Positions 1-6,867 of a DNA stretch of 11,507 nucleotides are shown in pieces. Under the pieces are notes generated by a model. That model saw only the letters and a program-made list of their open reading frames with translations, was not told the DNA's origin and made no database searches. Both the position numbers and the translations under genes were made by a program. Position 1 is the first letter of the stretch; every line of letters starts with the position of its first letter. Origin of the DNA: Actinobacteria bacterium ATB1 (lineage in GTDB: Bacteria > Actinomycetota > Acidimicrobiia > UBA2766); assembly GCA_021404985.1 (NCBI GenBank), contig QWHP01000041.1, forward strand, positions 1 to 11,507, read 5' to 3'.

Positions 1-2709
1 GATGCCGAGCAGAGCCATGCGGTTTCTTACCCGGTTCACCAGCTCGTAGGCACTGAGCAGGCGGTCGGCGGAATCGCTGCTCAGGTACCCGGTCTCGACG
101 AGCTTCTCGATGGCGCGTGCAGTCGAAGTCGAACGGACGGACGGATTCGCGGCTCCGTAACGGAGCTGGAGCATTTGCACCGCGAACTCGATCTCGAGGA
201 GGCCACCTCGCCCGAGCTTCATGTGGAAGTGGGGGTCGGCACCCTTCGGCAGGCGCTCCTTGTCGATCCGGACCTTCATCGCTCGGATGTCGGTCAACCA
301 CTGTTCGGGAAAGGGGTCGCGGTATACCCACGGTTCGGCCACCTCGAGGAACGCTCGGCCGAGCTCCAGGTCTCCGGCGACGGGCCGGGCACGCAAGAGG
401 GCTTGGAACTCCCACGTCTCGGCCCACTTCTCCCAATAGGCGGCGTAGGCCCGGAGGCTTCGCGCGATCACCCCTCCCTTGCCCTCCGGGCGCAGGTCGA
501 GATCGACGTCGAAGGCCATGCCCTCCGCCGTCCTGGCCGCTACGGCATCCACCAGGTCCATCGAGACTCTCTCTACCGCCCTGCCCACCTCCCAGGTGGC
601 GGTCCCCTTCGCCCCTTCCGGCTGGTCGTAGACGATCAGGATGTCGACGTCGGACGAGTATGCGAGCTCACCCCCGCCGAGACGGCCCATCCCGATCACT
701 GCGATGGGCGGCAGGTCGTCCATGTCTTCGGTTACGGAGGCGAGCCCGGCCTCGAGGCAGGCCTCCGCCAGGGCGGTCAGTTCCCGGCCGACCTCGTCCG
801 TGTCTGCGAAGCCGAGGATGTCCCGGATTCCGATCCGAGTCCGCTCGCGCCGGACGAATCTCCTGAGGCCGGACTTGCGTGACTCCGGGTCGTTCCTCCA
901 GGCGAGCTGGCGTGCAGCCCCCTCGACGAGTTCTTCCCGCGAGCGCGCCAGTGACAGGCGGTCGTCGTCCTCGAGCATCAGCAGCAGCTCGGGGAAGCTG
1001 ACCAGACCCTCGGCTATCTCGCGTCCGGTGCCGATCAGGCTGCAGAGGCGATTCGCGGCGAGAGGCGATTCCCGGAACACCGCGGTGAGAGTGTCGGCTC
1101 GGAGCCGATCCGCCGTTAGCTTGTCGAGCATGAGCAGGCCGAGGTCGGGGTTGGGGGTGTCCGAGAGCCAGCCGAGGACCAGCGGCAGCATGGCCTCCAT
1201 CAAGTTCGAGCGCCGCGACAGCCCTGAGGTCAACGTCTCCAGGGCGCGCCGCGTGGCGTTCGCATCTGCGAACCCGAACGCGACGAGCCGGTCTTCAGCG
1301 GCAGCCGCGCTCAGGTGGCTGGTATCGTCCCGCGGCGTCCCGGCGAAGGCCTCGAGGAGAGGCCTGTAGAAGAGCCGCTCGTGCACACTGCGCACGGTCG
1401 CGAGGTTCTCCTTGAAGTCGGTGAGGAAGTGCTCTGTGGCGGAAGCCTGCGCGTCGCCCCTGTAATGCAGGAGGCGTGCGAGACGATCGAGTTGCTCCGC
1501 GCTGTTCGGAAGGGAGTGGATCTGTGCTTCGTCCTCGAGCTGCAACATGTGCTCCACGCTCCTGAGCTTCCGGTACGTGTTGGCGAGCACCTCGCCGTCC
1601 CTGATGGACACGTATCCAGCGGTCGAGAGCTGCTCGAGAGCAGTCAGAGTGCTGGCAGCCCGGATACCGGGGTCGGCCCGTCCGTGGACGAGCTGGAGGA
1701 GCTGGACCGCGAACTCGACGTCACGGATACCCCCCTTGCCCAGTTTCACCTCTCTCTCGGCGAGCCCCGCCGAAGACACGCGTTCCTCCGTGCGTGCCTT
1801 CATCGCGCGGAGCTCGTCGAGCGCGTCCTCGGGTAGGGGTTCGTCCCACACGAACCTCCCCGCCATCTCGCAGAACGCACGCCCGAGTTCCAGGTCGCCT
1901 GCCGACGGCCTCCGCTTGATGAGCGCCTGGAACTCCCAGGCGTCTGCCCAGCGCCGGTAATAGGCCTCGTAGGCCTCGAGCGAGCGGACGAGCCTGCCTG
2001 CCCTTCCCTCCGGCCTCAGGTCCGCGTCGATCCTCCAGACGATCCCCTCCGGAGAGGGATTGCCCATGATCGAGAGGAGCTTCTTGGCGGGGGCGTCGTC
2101 ACCCCCGACGAACACAACGTCTATGTCGGACGCGTAGTTCAGTTCCCGGCCGCCGTGTTTCCCCATCGCGACTATGGCCAGCCCGTCCGGTGAGCCGTCG
2201 GTGGCGAGGTCGAGAGCCATATCGAGGCACGCATCCGCAAGATCGGACAGGCTCGATCCGACCTCCTCGAAAGGGGCGAGCATCAGGAGGTCACGAAGAG
2301 CGATACGCATCGACCAGCGGCGGCGAAAGCGTCTCAGGTTGTCGACGGGATCTCCGGGCTCGTTGCACGCCTCCTCGGCCAACCTACGAAGTTCGCCCAC
2401 GCGCGGGACTGGTGACGTGGTGCGGGGTGATCCGAGGGGCCGCATCTCCTCCGGATGGGCGCGGAGCCATCCCGAGATCGCACGTGACGCAGCGAGGAGG
2501 GTCACGGTTGCCCGGCGTCCCGCGTCGACAGTGAGCACATCGAGCGCGATATCGGGATCTCTCTCGAGGATGCCTGCGAGGGCTCGCACGACTCGCTCGG
2601 GGTCTGCAGAGCGTGCTATCTCGGCCTTGATGGCGTCCCGGTCACCGGGGCCGACGGCTCCGAGGTGAGGATCTAGAGGCGCCGTGTCGACGTGAATGGG
2701 CTCCGTCAT
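1..2709 (-). CDS. glnE: Bifunctional glutamine synthetase adenylyltransferase / adenylyl-removing enzyme GlnE, C-terminus beyond window edge
   Basis: Seen: an unbroken minus-strand frame of 903 codons runs from ATG at 2709 to base 1. An in-frame TAG at 2742-2740 leaves this ATG as the only good start; no clear Shine-Dalgarno precedes it. The protein has the duplicated GlnE architecture. The N-terminal half has GGREL..YASDID with the metal-binding pair D195/D197, then KLGKGGIRDVEF at 322-333. The C-terminal half repeats this as GGGELAYSSDVD with D687/D689 and KLGRGGLLEIEF at 831-842. Known for the family: the N-terminal nucleotidyltransferase-like domain removes AMP from glutamine synthetase and the C-terminal one adds it, under PII and glutamine control, in the cytoplasm. 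The E. coli acidic pairs lie at about 173/175 and 701/703, so spacing matches. GlnE is usually 950-1000 residues, so perhaps 50-100 residues of the C-terminal helical domain are off the edge. Both active sites look intact. Very sure of the identity. Confidence 0.97.
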   Translation of the reverse strand, partial: MTEPIHVDTAPLDPHLGAVGPGDRDAIKAEIARSADPERVVRALAGILERDPDIALDVLTVDAGRRATVTLLAASRAISGWLRAHPEEMRPLGSPRTTSPVPRVGELRRLAEEACNEPGDPVDNLRRFRRRWSMRIALRDLLMLAPFEEVGSSLSDLADACLDMALDLATDGSPDGLAIVAMGKHGGRELNYASDIDVVFVGGDDAPAKKLLSIMGNPSPEGIVWRIDADLRPEGRAGRLVRSLEAYEAYYRRWADAWEFQALIKRRPSAGDLELGRAFCEMAGRFVWDEPLPEDALDELRAMKARTEERVSSAGLAEREVKLGKGGIRDVEFAVQLLQLVHGRADPGIRAASTLTALEQLSTAGYVSIRDGEVLANTYRKLRSVEHMLQLEDEAQIHSLPNSAEQLDRLARLLHYRGDAQASATEHFLTDFKENLATVRSVHERLFYRPLLEAFAGTPRDDTSHLSAAAAEDRLVAFGFADANATRRALETLTSGLSRRSNLMEAMLPLVLGWLSDTPNPDLGLLMLDKLTADRLRADTLTAVFRESPLAANRLCSLIGTGREIAEGLVSFPELLLMLEDDDRLSLARSREELVEGAARQLAWRNDPESRKSGLRRFVRRERTRIGIRDILGFADTDEVGRELTALAEACLEAGLASVTEDMDDLPPIAVIGMGRLGGGELAYSSDVDILIVYDQPEGAKGTATWEVGRAVERVSMDLVDAVAARTAEGMAFDVDLDLRPEGKGGVIARSLRAYAAYWEKWAETWEFQALLRARPVAGDLELGRAFLEVAEPWVYRDPFPEQWLTDIRAMKVRIDKERLPKGADPHFHMKLGRGGLLEIEFAVQMLQLRYGAANPSVRSTSTARAIEKLVETGYLSSDSADRLLSAYELVNRVRNRMALLGI

Positions 2710-2902
2710 CGCCAGAAGTGTGGACGAATCGAATCGGGGCTACCAGTCCTCGCCGGTCCTCCGCGAGGCCACCGCCAGTTCACCGCAGTATGCGAGCGTC
2801 GCAACGATAGCCAGCTTCGCCGCCCGCTACGCCTCCTCCCCTGCGGTCCTATCCTGATCTCCCGGGCTTCGTCCCGCTTCCCACCAGACGGCAGGAGTCC
2901 TC
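2710..2902. promoter_or_regulatory. Divergent promoter region between glnE and nadE
   Basis: This 193-bp spacer separates two head-to-head genes and must hold both promoters. For nadE, TATCCT at 2850-2855 is a plausible -10 hexamer, but no good -35 box lies at the right distance. AGGAG at 2893-2897, five bases before GTG 2903, is the nadE ribosome binding site and decides that start. For glnE, TATCGT on the minus strand (2809-2804) is a weak -10 candidate. The promoter positions are guesses; the divergent arrangement is seen directly. Confidence 0.4.
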
Positions 2903-4720
2903 GTGCGCATCAGGGTAGGTGCAGCCCAGGTTAACCCCATCGTCGGAGACCTCGACCGGAACACCGACCTCATCGAACGGTACGCCGAACGCGCCGCCGA
3001 AGCGGGATGCGACATGGTCTGCTTTCCAGAGCTTGCCCTCACCGGCTATCCGCCCGAGGACCTGCTCTTGAAGCCCGCCTTCATCGTCGAGGCAGAGGAA
3101 GCACTCGTCAAGGTGGCGGCGTCGGTACAGGACGTCGTCATCGTCGTCGGCACGGTCCACAAGGACGGCGACCTCTACAACTCGGCCGCGGTCTGCGACG
3201 GAGGACAGGTCGTCGGTCACTATCACAAGCGGCGTCTGCCCAACTACGGGGTTTTCGACGAGCAGCGATACTTCGCCGAGGGCAAGGAATCGGGGCCGCT
3301 GTTCTCCCTTCGAGGGATCACGTTCGGGATCACGATCTGCGAGGACGTGTGGGTACCGGAAGGTCCCCTCCTCGACCATGCGCGTGCGGGTATCGAGCTT
3401 GCGGTCAACATCAACGGCTCCCCGTTCCACCTCGGGAAGATGGGGTGGCGACGATCGATGCTGGCCACGCGGGCGTCGGACTCCGCCTGCCCTCTGGTTT
3501 TCGTGAACATCGTCGGAGGGCAGGACGAACTTGTCTTCGATGGCGGATCGATGCTCTTCGACGCCGAAGGGAACCTGGCCGCTGCCTGTCCGCAGTTCGA
3601 GGAAGCCCTCGCAGTATGGGACGTCGACTGCGCCGCGTCGTTCCGTCGAAAGATCCGTGATCCTCGGCATCGAGCGCTCGACCCGATCGACCTGCAAGCC
3701 GTCGATCTCGACATGCTGCGCCAGTCGGTAACCGGGCAGCTCGTCCCCATCGACAACGCCCACCCGGCGGACATCGCGCCGGTCCATCCGGGCAACTCGC
3801 GCCTGCACACGGTCACGACCCGACCCCCTCTTCCCGACCTCTGGCAGGTTCCCCTCACCCTGCCGGACCCGGTCGCCGAGGCGTACGACGCGCTGGTTCT
3901 GGGCGTTGCGGACTACCTGGGCAAGAACGGTTTTCGCAGCGCCGTTCTCGGCCTGTCGGGGGGGATCGACTCCAGTCTCACGGCCGCCTTGGCCGCCGAC
4001 GCGATCGGGGCCGAGAACCTGACGGGTATTGCCATGCCATCCCCCTTCTCGTCGGAGCACAGCCTGACGGATGCCGCTCGCCTTGCGGACAACCTGGGAA
4101 TGCGGTACCTCACGATCCCCATCGAGATTCCGTTCAAGTCGGTGACGGACTCCCTCGGGCCAGTTTTCGAGGGCATGGACGCGGATGTGACGGAAGAGAA
4201 CATCCAGGCAAGGATCCGCGGAGTCCTCTTGATGGCGTACTCGAACAAGTTCGGTTCGATGCTGCTATCGACCGGAAACAAGAGTGAGATGGCGACGGGG
4301 TACTGCACCCTCTACGGAGACATGGCCGGGGGATACGCGGTCCTCAAGGACGTCCCCAAGACACTGGTTTACGAGCTCGCACGACACCGCAACCGGTTGG
4401 CAGGAACCGATCTGATCCCCCAGAGGGTCTTGGACAAGGCGCCGTCAGCCGAGCTCCGGCCCGACCAGTTCGATAGCGATTCGCTCCCGCCCTACGACGT
4501 CCTCGACCCGATCCTCGAGGCGTACGTCGAGCACGACATGGTTGCCTCCGAGATAGTCGCGGCCGGGATCGGCGACGAAGCCACGGTGCAGCGTGTGGTT
4601 CGTCTCGTCGACACGAGCGAGTACAAGCGAAGACAGTCCCCACCTGGCGTGCGCATCACTCCCAAGGCCTTCGGGCGCGACCGGCGGATGCCGATCACGA
4701 ACGGATTCGCCGGTACCTGA
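2903..4720 (+). CDS. nadE: Glutamine-dependent NAD+ synthetase
   Basis: Catalyses the last step of NAD+ biosynthesis: ATP-dependent amidation of nicotinic acid adenine dinucleotide, with ammonia released from glutamine. The 605-residue protein has two domains. Residues 1 to about 270 are a nitrilase-fold amidase with the catalytic triad E43 (FPELALTGYPPEDLL), K109 (YHKRRLPNYGVFDE) and C146 (ITICEDVW). Residues from about 320 are the synthetase, with the ATP-binding loop SGGIDSS at 352-358, STGNKSE at 456-462, YGDMAGG at 471-477 and the conserved C-terminal RITPKAFGRDRRMPI. All expected catalytic residues are present, and length is near the 540-680 range of two-domain NadE proteins. The GTG start has an AGGAG site five bases upstream. 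The fused amidase means this enzyme needs no separate ammonia source. It is divergent from glnE, another glutamine-linked gene. No oddities seen; identity is secure. Confidence 0.98.
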   Translation: MRIRVGAAQVNPIVGDLDRNTDLIERYAERAAEAGCDMVCFPELALTGYPPEDLLLKPAFIVEAEEALVKVAASVQDVVIVVGTVHKDGDLYNSAAVCDGGQVVGHYHKRRLPNYGVFDEQRYFAEGKESGPLFSLRGITFGITICEDVWVPEGPLLDHARAGIELAVNINGSPFHLGKMGWRRSMLATRASDSACPLVFVNIVGGQDELVFDGGSMLFDAEGNLAAACPQFEEALAVWDVDCAASFRRKIRDPRHRALDPIDLQAVDLDMLRQSVTGQLVPIDNAHPADIAPVHPGNSRLHTVTTRPPLPDLWQVPLTLPDPVAEAYDALVLGVADYLGKNGFRSAVLGLSGGIDSSLTAALAADAIGAENLTGIAMPSPFSSEHSLTDAARLADNLGMRYLTIPIEIPFKSVTDSLGPVFEGMDADVTEENIQARIRGVLLMAYSNKFGSMLLSTGNKSEMATGYCTLYGDMAGGYAVLKDVPKTLVYELARHRNRLAGTDLIPQRVLDKAPSAELRPDQFDSDSLPPYDVLDPILEAYVEHDMVASEIVAAGIGDEATVQRVVRLVDTSEYKRRQSPPGVRITPKAFGRDRRMPITNGFAGT

Positions 4721-4752
4721 GCTCCGATCATTCATGAGATGGACCGGGTGGG

Positions 4753-4777
4753 ACGCGCGTTTCAGCGGAACGCGCGT
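4753..4777. terminator. Perfect 9-bp inverted repeat after nadE, possible terminator
   Basis: ACGCGCGTT (4753-4761) and AACGCGCGT (4769-4777) form a perfect 9-bp stem around a 7-base loop, 32 bases after the nadE stop codon. There is no T-run on either side, so it is not a classical intrinsic terminator, although GC-rich actinobacteria often use hairpins without U-tracts. It also lies 30 bases beyond the stop codon of the transposase remnant, so it could serve both converging transcripts or derive from the end of the insertion element. Confidence 0.45.
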
Positions 4778-4807
4778 GGTGTCTCGTCCGGGATGACATC
4801 TCTCGGT

Positions 4808-5209
4808 TCAGGTGGTGAGGAGGCGGTCGAGGCGTGCGTAGCCGGCGAGAGCATCAACGGTCCAGGGCCAGGCTCGGTCGAGGCGCAGACGTGAGCGTCG
4901 GGCGTGACTTACGATGCGGCCGGGCATGTGCAGAAGCCGGTAGCGCAGCGTTTCTGTGTTGCTGTGGTGAGGTCGCCGTCGAGGATGTGATGAGGCCAGC
5001 CAGCAGGCGAGGATGCGGGCAGCGAGGACACAGGCCAACCAGGCTTCGTTGGCTGCCCAGGCGGTGTAGGGGAAACGTTCGAGCCCTGAGCCTTTGAGAG
5101 CCTTGATGTGGTTCTCGACCCGGGCATGTGCCCGATGGTGCACCTCGAGCGTGACACAGTCGCCGGTCTGGTTCGGGGTGAGCTGACATTGCGGACTCGC
5201 CGGCGCAGC
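4808..5209 (-). pseudogene. IS1380-family transposase, C-terminal remnant
   Basis: A minus-strand frame is open from 5209 (in-frame TGA just upstream at 5212-5210) to TGA at 4810-4808, about 133 codons. Its translation contains HHRAHARVENHIKALKGSGL, then a hydrophobic ANEAWLACVLAARILACW stretch, LRYRLLHMPGRIVSHARR and a terminal basic WPW segment. This order is typical of the C-terminal end of IS1380-type DDE transposases: the RVE-type acidic motif, the LKxTGL motif, then the arginine-rich LRLR tail. Full-length members run about 430-470 residues, so the N-terminal two thirds, with the first catalytic aspartates, is missing. No start codon with a ribosome binding site and no clear terminal inverted repeat was found. 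It is therefore a dead relic. A GTG at 5143 could start a 111-residue peptide, but nothing suggests that it is expressed usefully. Confidence 0.8.
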
Positions 5210-5324
5210 TCACGCGGCGGTGCCGGGCGCCCAAGAGGGCGGACCCATGGAACAAGTGACGAAAGGCTCTCCCTGGCGGGGATGCCTTCGGGTGGAATTG
5301 CTGCAGCGGTCGGGGAGTGACGCG
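5210..5324 (+). other. Spacer between IS remnant and receiver-like gene
   Basis: These 115 bases have no recognisable gene. A plus-strand frame in phase with the downstream gene is open from GTG at 5220, but its translation is compositionally unlike a conserved N-terminus. GGGGAG at 5312-5317 is the ribosome binding site for the next gene. The spacer probably holds that gene's promoter and, towards 5210, the degenerate edge of the insertion element. Confidence 0.35.
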
Positions 5325-5726
5325 ATGAAGGTATTGGTCACCGAAGGAGATGCAGGGGCGGCTGCACGGCTACTTCATGCTCTGGAAGGTGCCGGTCACG
5401 TGGTTCTCACCTGTCAAGATCCGCGTCTGGGGAGAGCCCCGTGCGTTGGGCTCGCGGGATTGCCCTGCCCACTCGACACGTCACGGCCCGATCTCGTGGT
5501 ATCCGTCCGCCGCCGGCCGCATCCCAAGCTCCAACTCGATGAGATCGGGATCGTGTGCGGTCTCAGGGACAGGATCCCCCTGGTCCTGGCGGGCAACACG
5601 GTGATGCATCCCCTGGCCGACCGGGCGATGGCGGCTATCCCGACTCTGGACCCCGCCCGAGTCCTGGCAGGCATCAGCGCTCTCGCAGGAATCGAGCGGG
5701 AAGTCGCCACCAACGGCGAACCGTGA
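5325..5726 (+). CDS. Small protein with degenerate response-regulator receiver-like fold
   Basis: A 133-residue protein of unknown function. ATG 5325 is chosen because GGGGAG lies seven bases upstream. The N-terminus, MKVLVTEGD followed by an amphipathic AAARLLHALEGAGHVVLTC segment, resembles the first beta strand, acidic turn and helix of a CheY-like receiver. PDLVVSV at about 55-61 resembles the third strand, but where a true receiver has the phosphorylated Asp (PDLVLLD) this protein has V61. IPLVLAG at 84-90 resembles the fourth strand. If the fold is right, it is a pseudo-receiver that cannot be phosphorylated in the usual way. Cysteines occur at 30, 40, 48 and 78. It converges on the anti-sigma gene; a link to that redox system is only suggested by position. 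An alternative is a Rossmann-like domain of another family. It is likely a real gene, but its function is unassigned. Confidence 0.6.
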   Translation: MKVLVTEGDAGAAARLLHALEGAGHVVLTCQDPRLGRAPCVGLAGLPCPLDTSRPDLVVSVRRRPHPKLQLDEIGIVCGLRDRIPLVLAGNTVMHPLADRAMAAIPTLDPARVLAGISALAGIEREVATNGEP

Positions 5727-5735
5727 AAGGGGGGC

Positions 5736-5773
5736 CTCCGACGTCGGAGCGAGACCGGAGGGTGCCCGTCCGG
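5736..5773. terminator. Hairpins between convergent genes
   Basis: Just after the receiver-like gene stops, CTCCGAC/GTCGGAG (5736-5749) forms a perfect 14-bp palindrome. It is followed by CCGGAGGG (5755-5762) pairing with CCCGTCCGG (5765-5773) around a tiny loop with one bulged G. Two adjacent GC-rich stem-loops in the 64-base gap between converging genes are well placed as a bidirectional terminator. No T-run is present, so termination activity is inferred from position. Confidence 0.45.
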
Positions 5774-5790
5774 CGGGGTGTTCGAATGGG

Positions 5791-6090
5791 TCAGTCCGAA
5801 GTGCCGGCCGGTGGTGGGATCTCGCCTCTGCACAGGCGCATGCCGAACATTTGCAGGCGTTCGACGACGATCTCGTCACAAGCCGAGCGCTGACGCTGGA
5901 GTGCCGCCTTCAAGCGGATGAAGGTCTGGGCCTCGCTGTCACAGACCGGACATCGCGAAAGGTGTGAAGACACGAGCCCCGAGACCGAGTCCTCGAGTTG
6001 CTGGTCGATCCAGGTTTGGATGTGCACGAGCACCTCTTCGCATCCCATCATGCCGTGCTCGTGGGGCTCCCCGGAACATGACTCGCTCAT
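5791..6090 (-). CDS. Zinc-binding anti-sigma factor, RsrA type
   Basis: A 99-residue cytoplasmic anti-sigma factor with no membrane segment. It carries the ZAS motif C17-x25-H43-x3-C47-x2-C50. The spacing equals that of C11, H37, C41 and C44 in Streptomyces RsrA, whose oxidation forms a C11-C44 disulfide, expels zinc and frees SigR. The equivalent pair here is C17/C50, so redox sensing is likely conserved. Further cysteines are at 5, 71 and 87. The start is ATG 6090 with GGAGAGG four bases upstream (6101-6095), inside the end of the sigma gene; the ATGA overlap with the sigma stop implies translational coupling and a fixed ratio of the two proteins. The predicted role is to bind and hold the upstream-encoded ECF sigma factor until thiol oxidation. 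Family assignment is firm. The inducing signal is inferred from the family; a mycothiol link is likely but not shown here. Confidence 0.9.
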   Translation of the reverse strand: MSESCSGEPHEHGMMGCEEVLVHIQTWIDQQLEDSVSGLVSSHLSRCPVCDSEAQTFIRLKAALQRQRSACDEIVVERLQMFGMRLCRGEIPPPAGTSD

Positions 6091-6656
6091 GCAACCTCTC
6101 CGAAGGGACTGACTCCCGCCGCCGTGAGCGAATCGCGCAGACGACGGCGAGCTCTGTGCAGCCGGCTCATGATGGTACCCACGGGGACACCCACCGCATC
6201 AGCCGCCTCCTGGTAGGAGAGTTCCTGCACGTCCACGAGCTCCACTACGGTGCGGAAAGTCTCCGGAAGGGCGAGCAGGGCCTCGTTGAGCGCGGCGTCG
6301 AAGGTAGTGTCGACCACGATCTCCTCGACCGTCCTCTCGGACGGATCGGACCCCGCGAACGCGAGAGCGAGCTCGGAGTCCCGCACGACGTCGGGTCCGC
6401 GCTTGCGCATTCGGCTCACGTGGGTGTTGCGGAGGATCGTGAGCAGCCACGCACGCGGGTGACGGCCGTCGAAGGAGCAGATCGCCCGGTAGGCACGCAG
6501 CAGGGTTTCCTGAACGAGATCCTCCGACTCCCCGGGGTCACGCGTCAGTGAGAGGGCGACGCGCTGGAGGACTGCGATCTCGGGAATTACGACCTCCTCG
6601 AAGGCCGCCACTTCGATGCTCGTTCTGCCGGGTGCGACCTCTTCGCAGACGCTCAT
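6087..6656 (-). CDS. ECF RNA polymerase sigma factor, SigR/SigH type
   Basis: A 189-residue sigma-70 family factor of the extracytoplasmic-function group. Region 2 spans about 20-86, with the core-binding motif DLVQETLLRAY at 46-56 and the promoter-opening segment RAWLLTILRNTHVSRMRKR at 68-86. Region 4 spans about 120-175, with a helix-turn-helix in LSYQEAADAVGVPVGTIMSR and a basic HRARRRLR end. The arrangement and length resemble M. tuberculosis SigH and Streptomyces SigR. I chose ATG 6656, preceded by GGAAG at four bases. The frame stays open upstream to ATG 6758, but that codon overlaps the -35 box of the predicted promoter, so the longer protein is unlikely. The last codons overlap the anti-sigma start. 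The predicted role is to drive thiol-oxidative-stress genes when released from its anti-sigma partner, with positive autoregulation. Confident of ECF; the SigR/SigH subgroup is probable from partner and promoter. Confidence 0.93.
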   Translation of the reverse strand: MSVCEEVAPGRTSIEVAAFEEVVIPEIAVLQRVALSLTRDPGESEDLVQETLLRAYRAICSFDGRHPRAWLLTILRNTHVSRMRKRGPDVVRDSELALAFAGSDPSERTVEEIVVDTTFDAALNEALLALPETFRTVVELVDVQELSYQEAADAVGVPVGTIMSRLHRARRRLRDSLTAAGVSPFGEVA

Positions 6657-6735
6657 GGATCTTCCGGTCACGCTCCTGGCTCCTCGTATGGAGGCGCTTC
6701 TGGCTTTGGTCCGGCCCATTCCAGACGCACGCCTC

Positions 6736-6762
6736 AACAACTTCCCCCCATCGAACATTCCC
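6736..6762 (-). promoter_or_regulatory. SigR/SigH-type promoter upstream of the sigma gene (autoregulation)
   Basis: Read on the minus strand: GGGAAT (6762-6757) as -35, 18 bases, then GTT (6738-6736) as -10, followed by G. This equals the published SigR/SigH consensus GGGAAY-N18-(c)GTT. Transcription would begin near 6729, leaving a leader of roughly 70 bases before ATG 6656. Self-activation is known for sigR and sigH. The match is seen in the sequence; activity is inferred. Confidence 0.7.
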
Positions 6763-6867
6763 GTGCACGGGTCGGGGCCTGCCCGGCCCCTCCGGCCGCA
6801 TTCCGCATCGCAGTCGCGTTCCTGTCCACTTCGTCAAGTTTTCGTGTCCGGAAACCGAATCGAAGAT

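Noticed and set aside
117..2668. Several plus-strand open frames of 110-250 codons
   Set aside because: They lie opposite glnE, which is intact and unmistakable on the minus strand; their translations are Arg/Ser/Pro-rich shadows.
2849..4060. A 403-codon open frame on the minus strand opposite nadE
   Set aside because: It is the antisense shadow of nadE, whose domains and catalytic residues are clear; the translation is charged, repetitive and without a recognisable domain.
5293..5318. GGAAT-N18-GTG resembling a SigR-type promoter before the receiver-like gene
   Set aside because: The -10 is GTG rather than GTT, and the implied start site would fall at or beyond ATG 5325.
5220..5324. Upstream start for the receiver-like protein at GTG 5220
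   Set aside because: ATG 5325 has a better ribosome binding site and begins with a typical first beta strand; the extension is not protein-like.
6657..6758. N-terminal extension of the sigma factor to ATG 6758
   Set aside because: The ATG overlaps the -35 box of the predicted promoter, and the extra 34 residues resemble no sigma region.
6616..6867. N-terminal extension of the zinc-ribbon protein by 84 codons
   Set aside because: It would overlap the sigma gene and its promoter, and the translation is low-complexity Pro/Arg/Ser.
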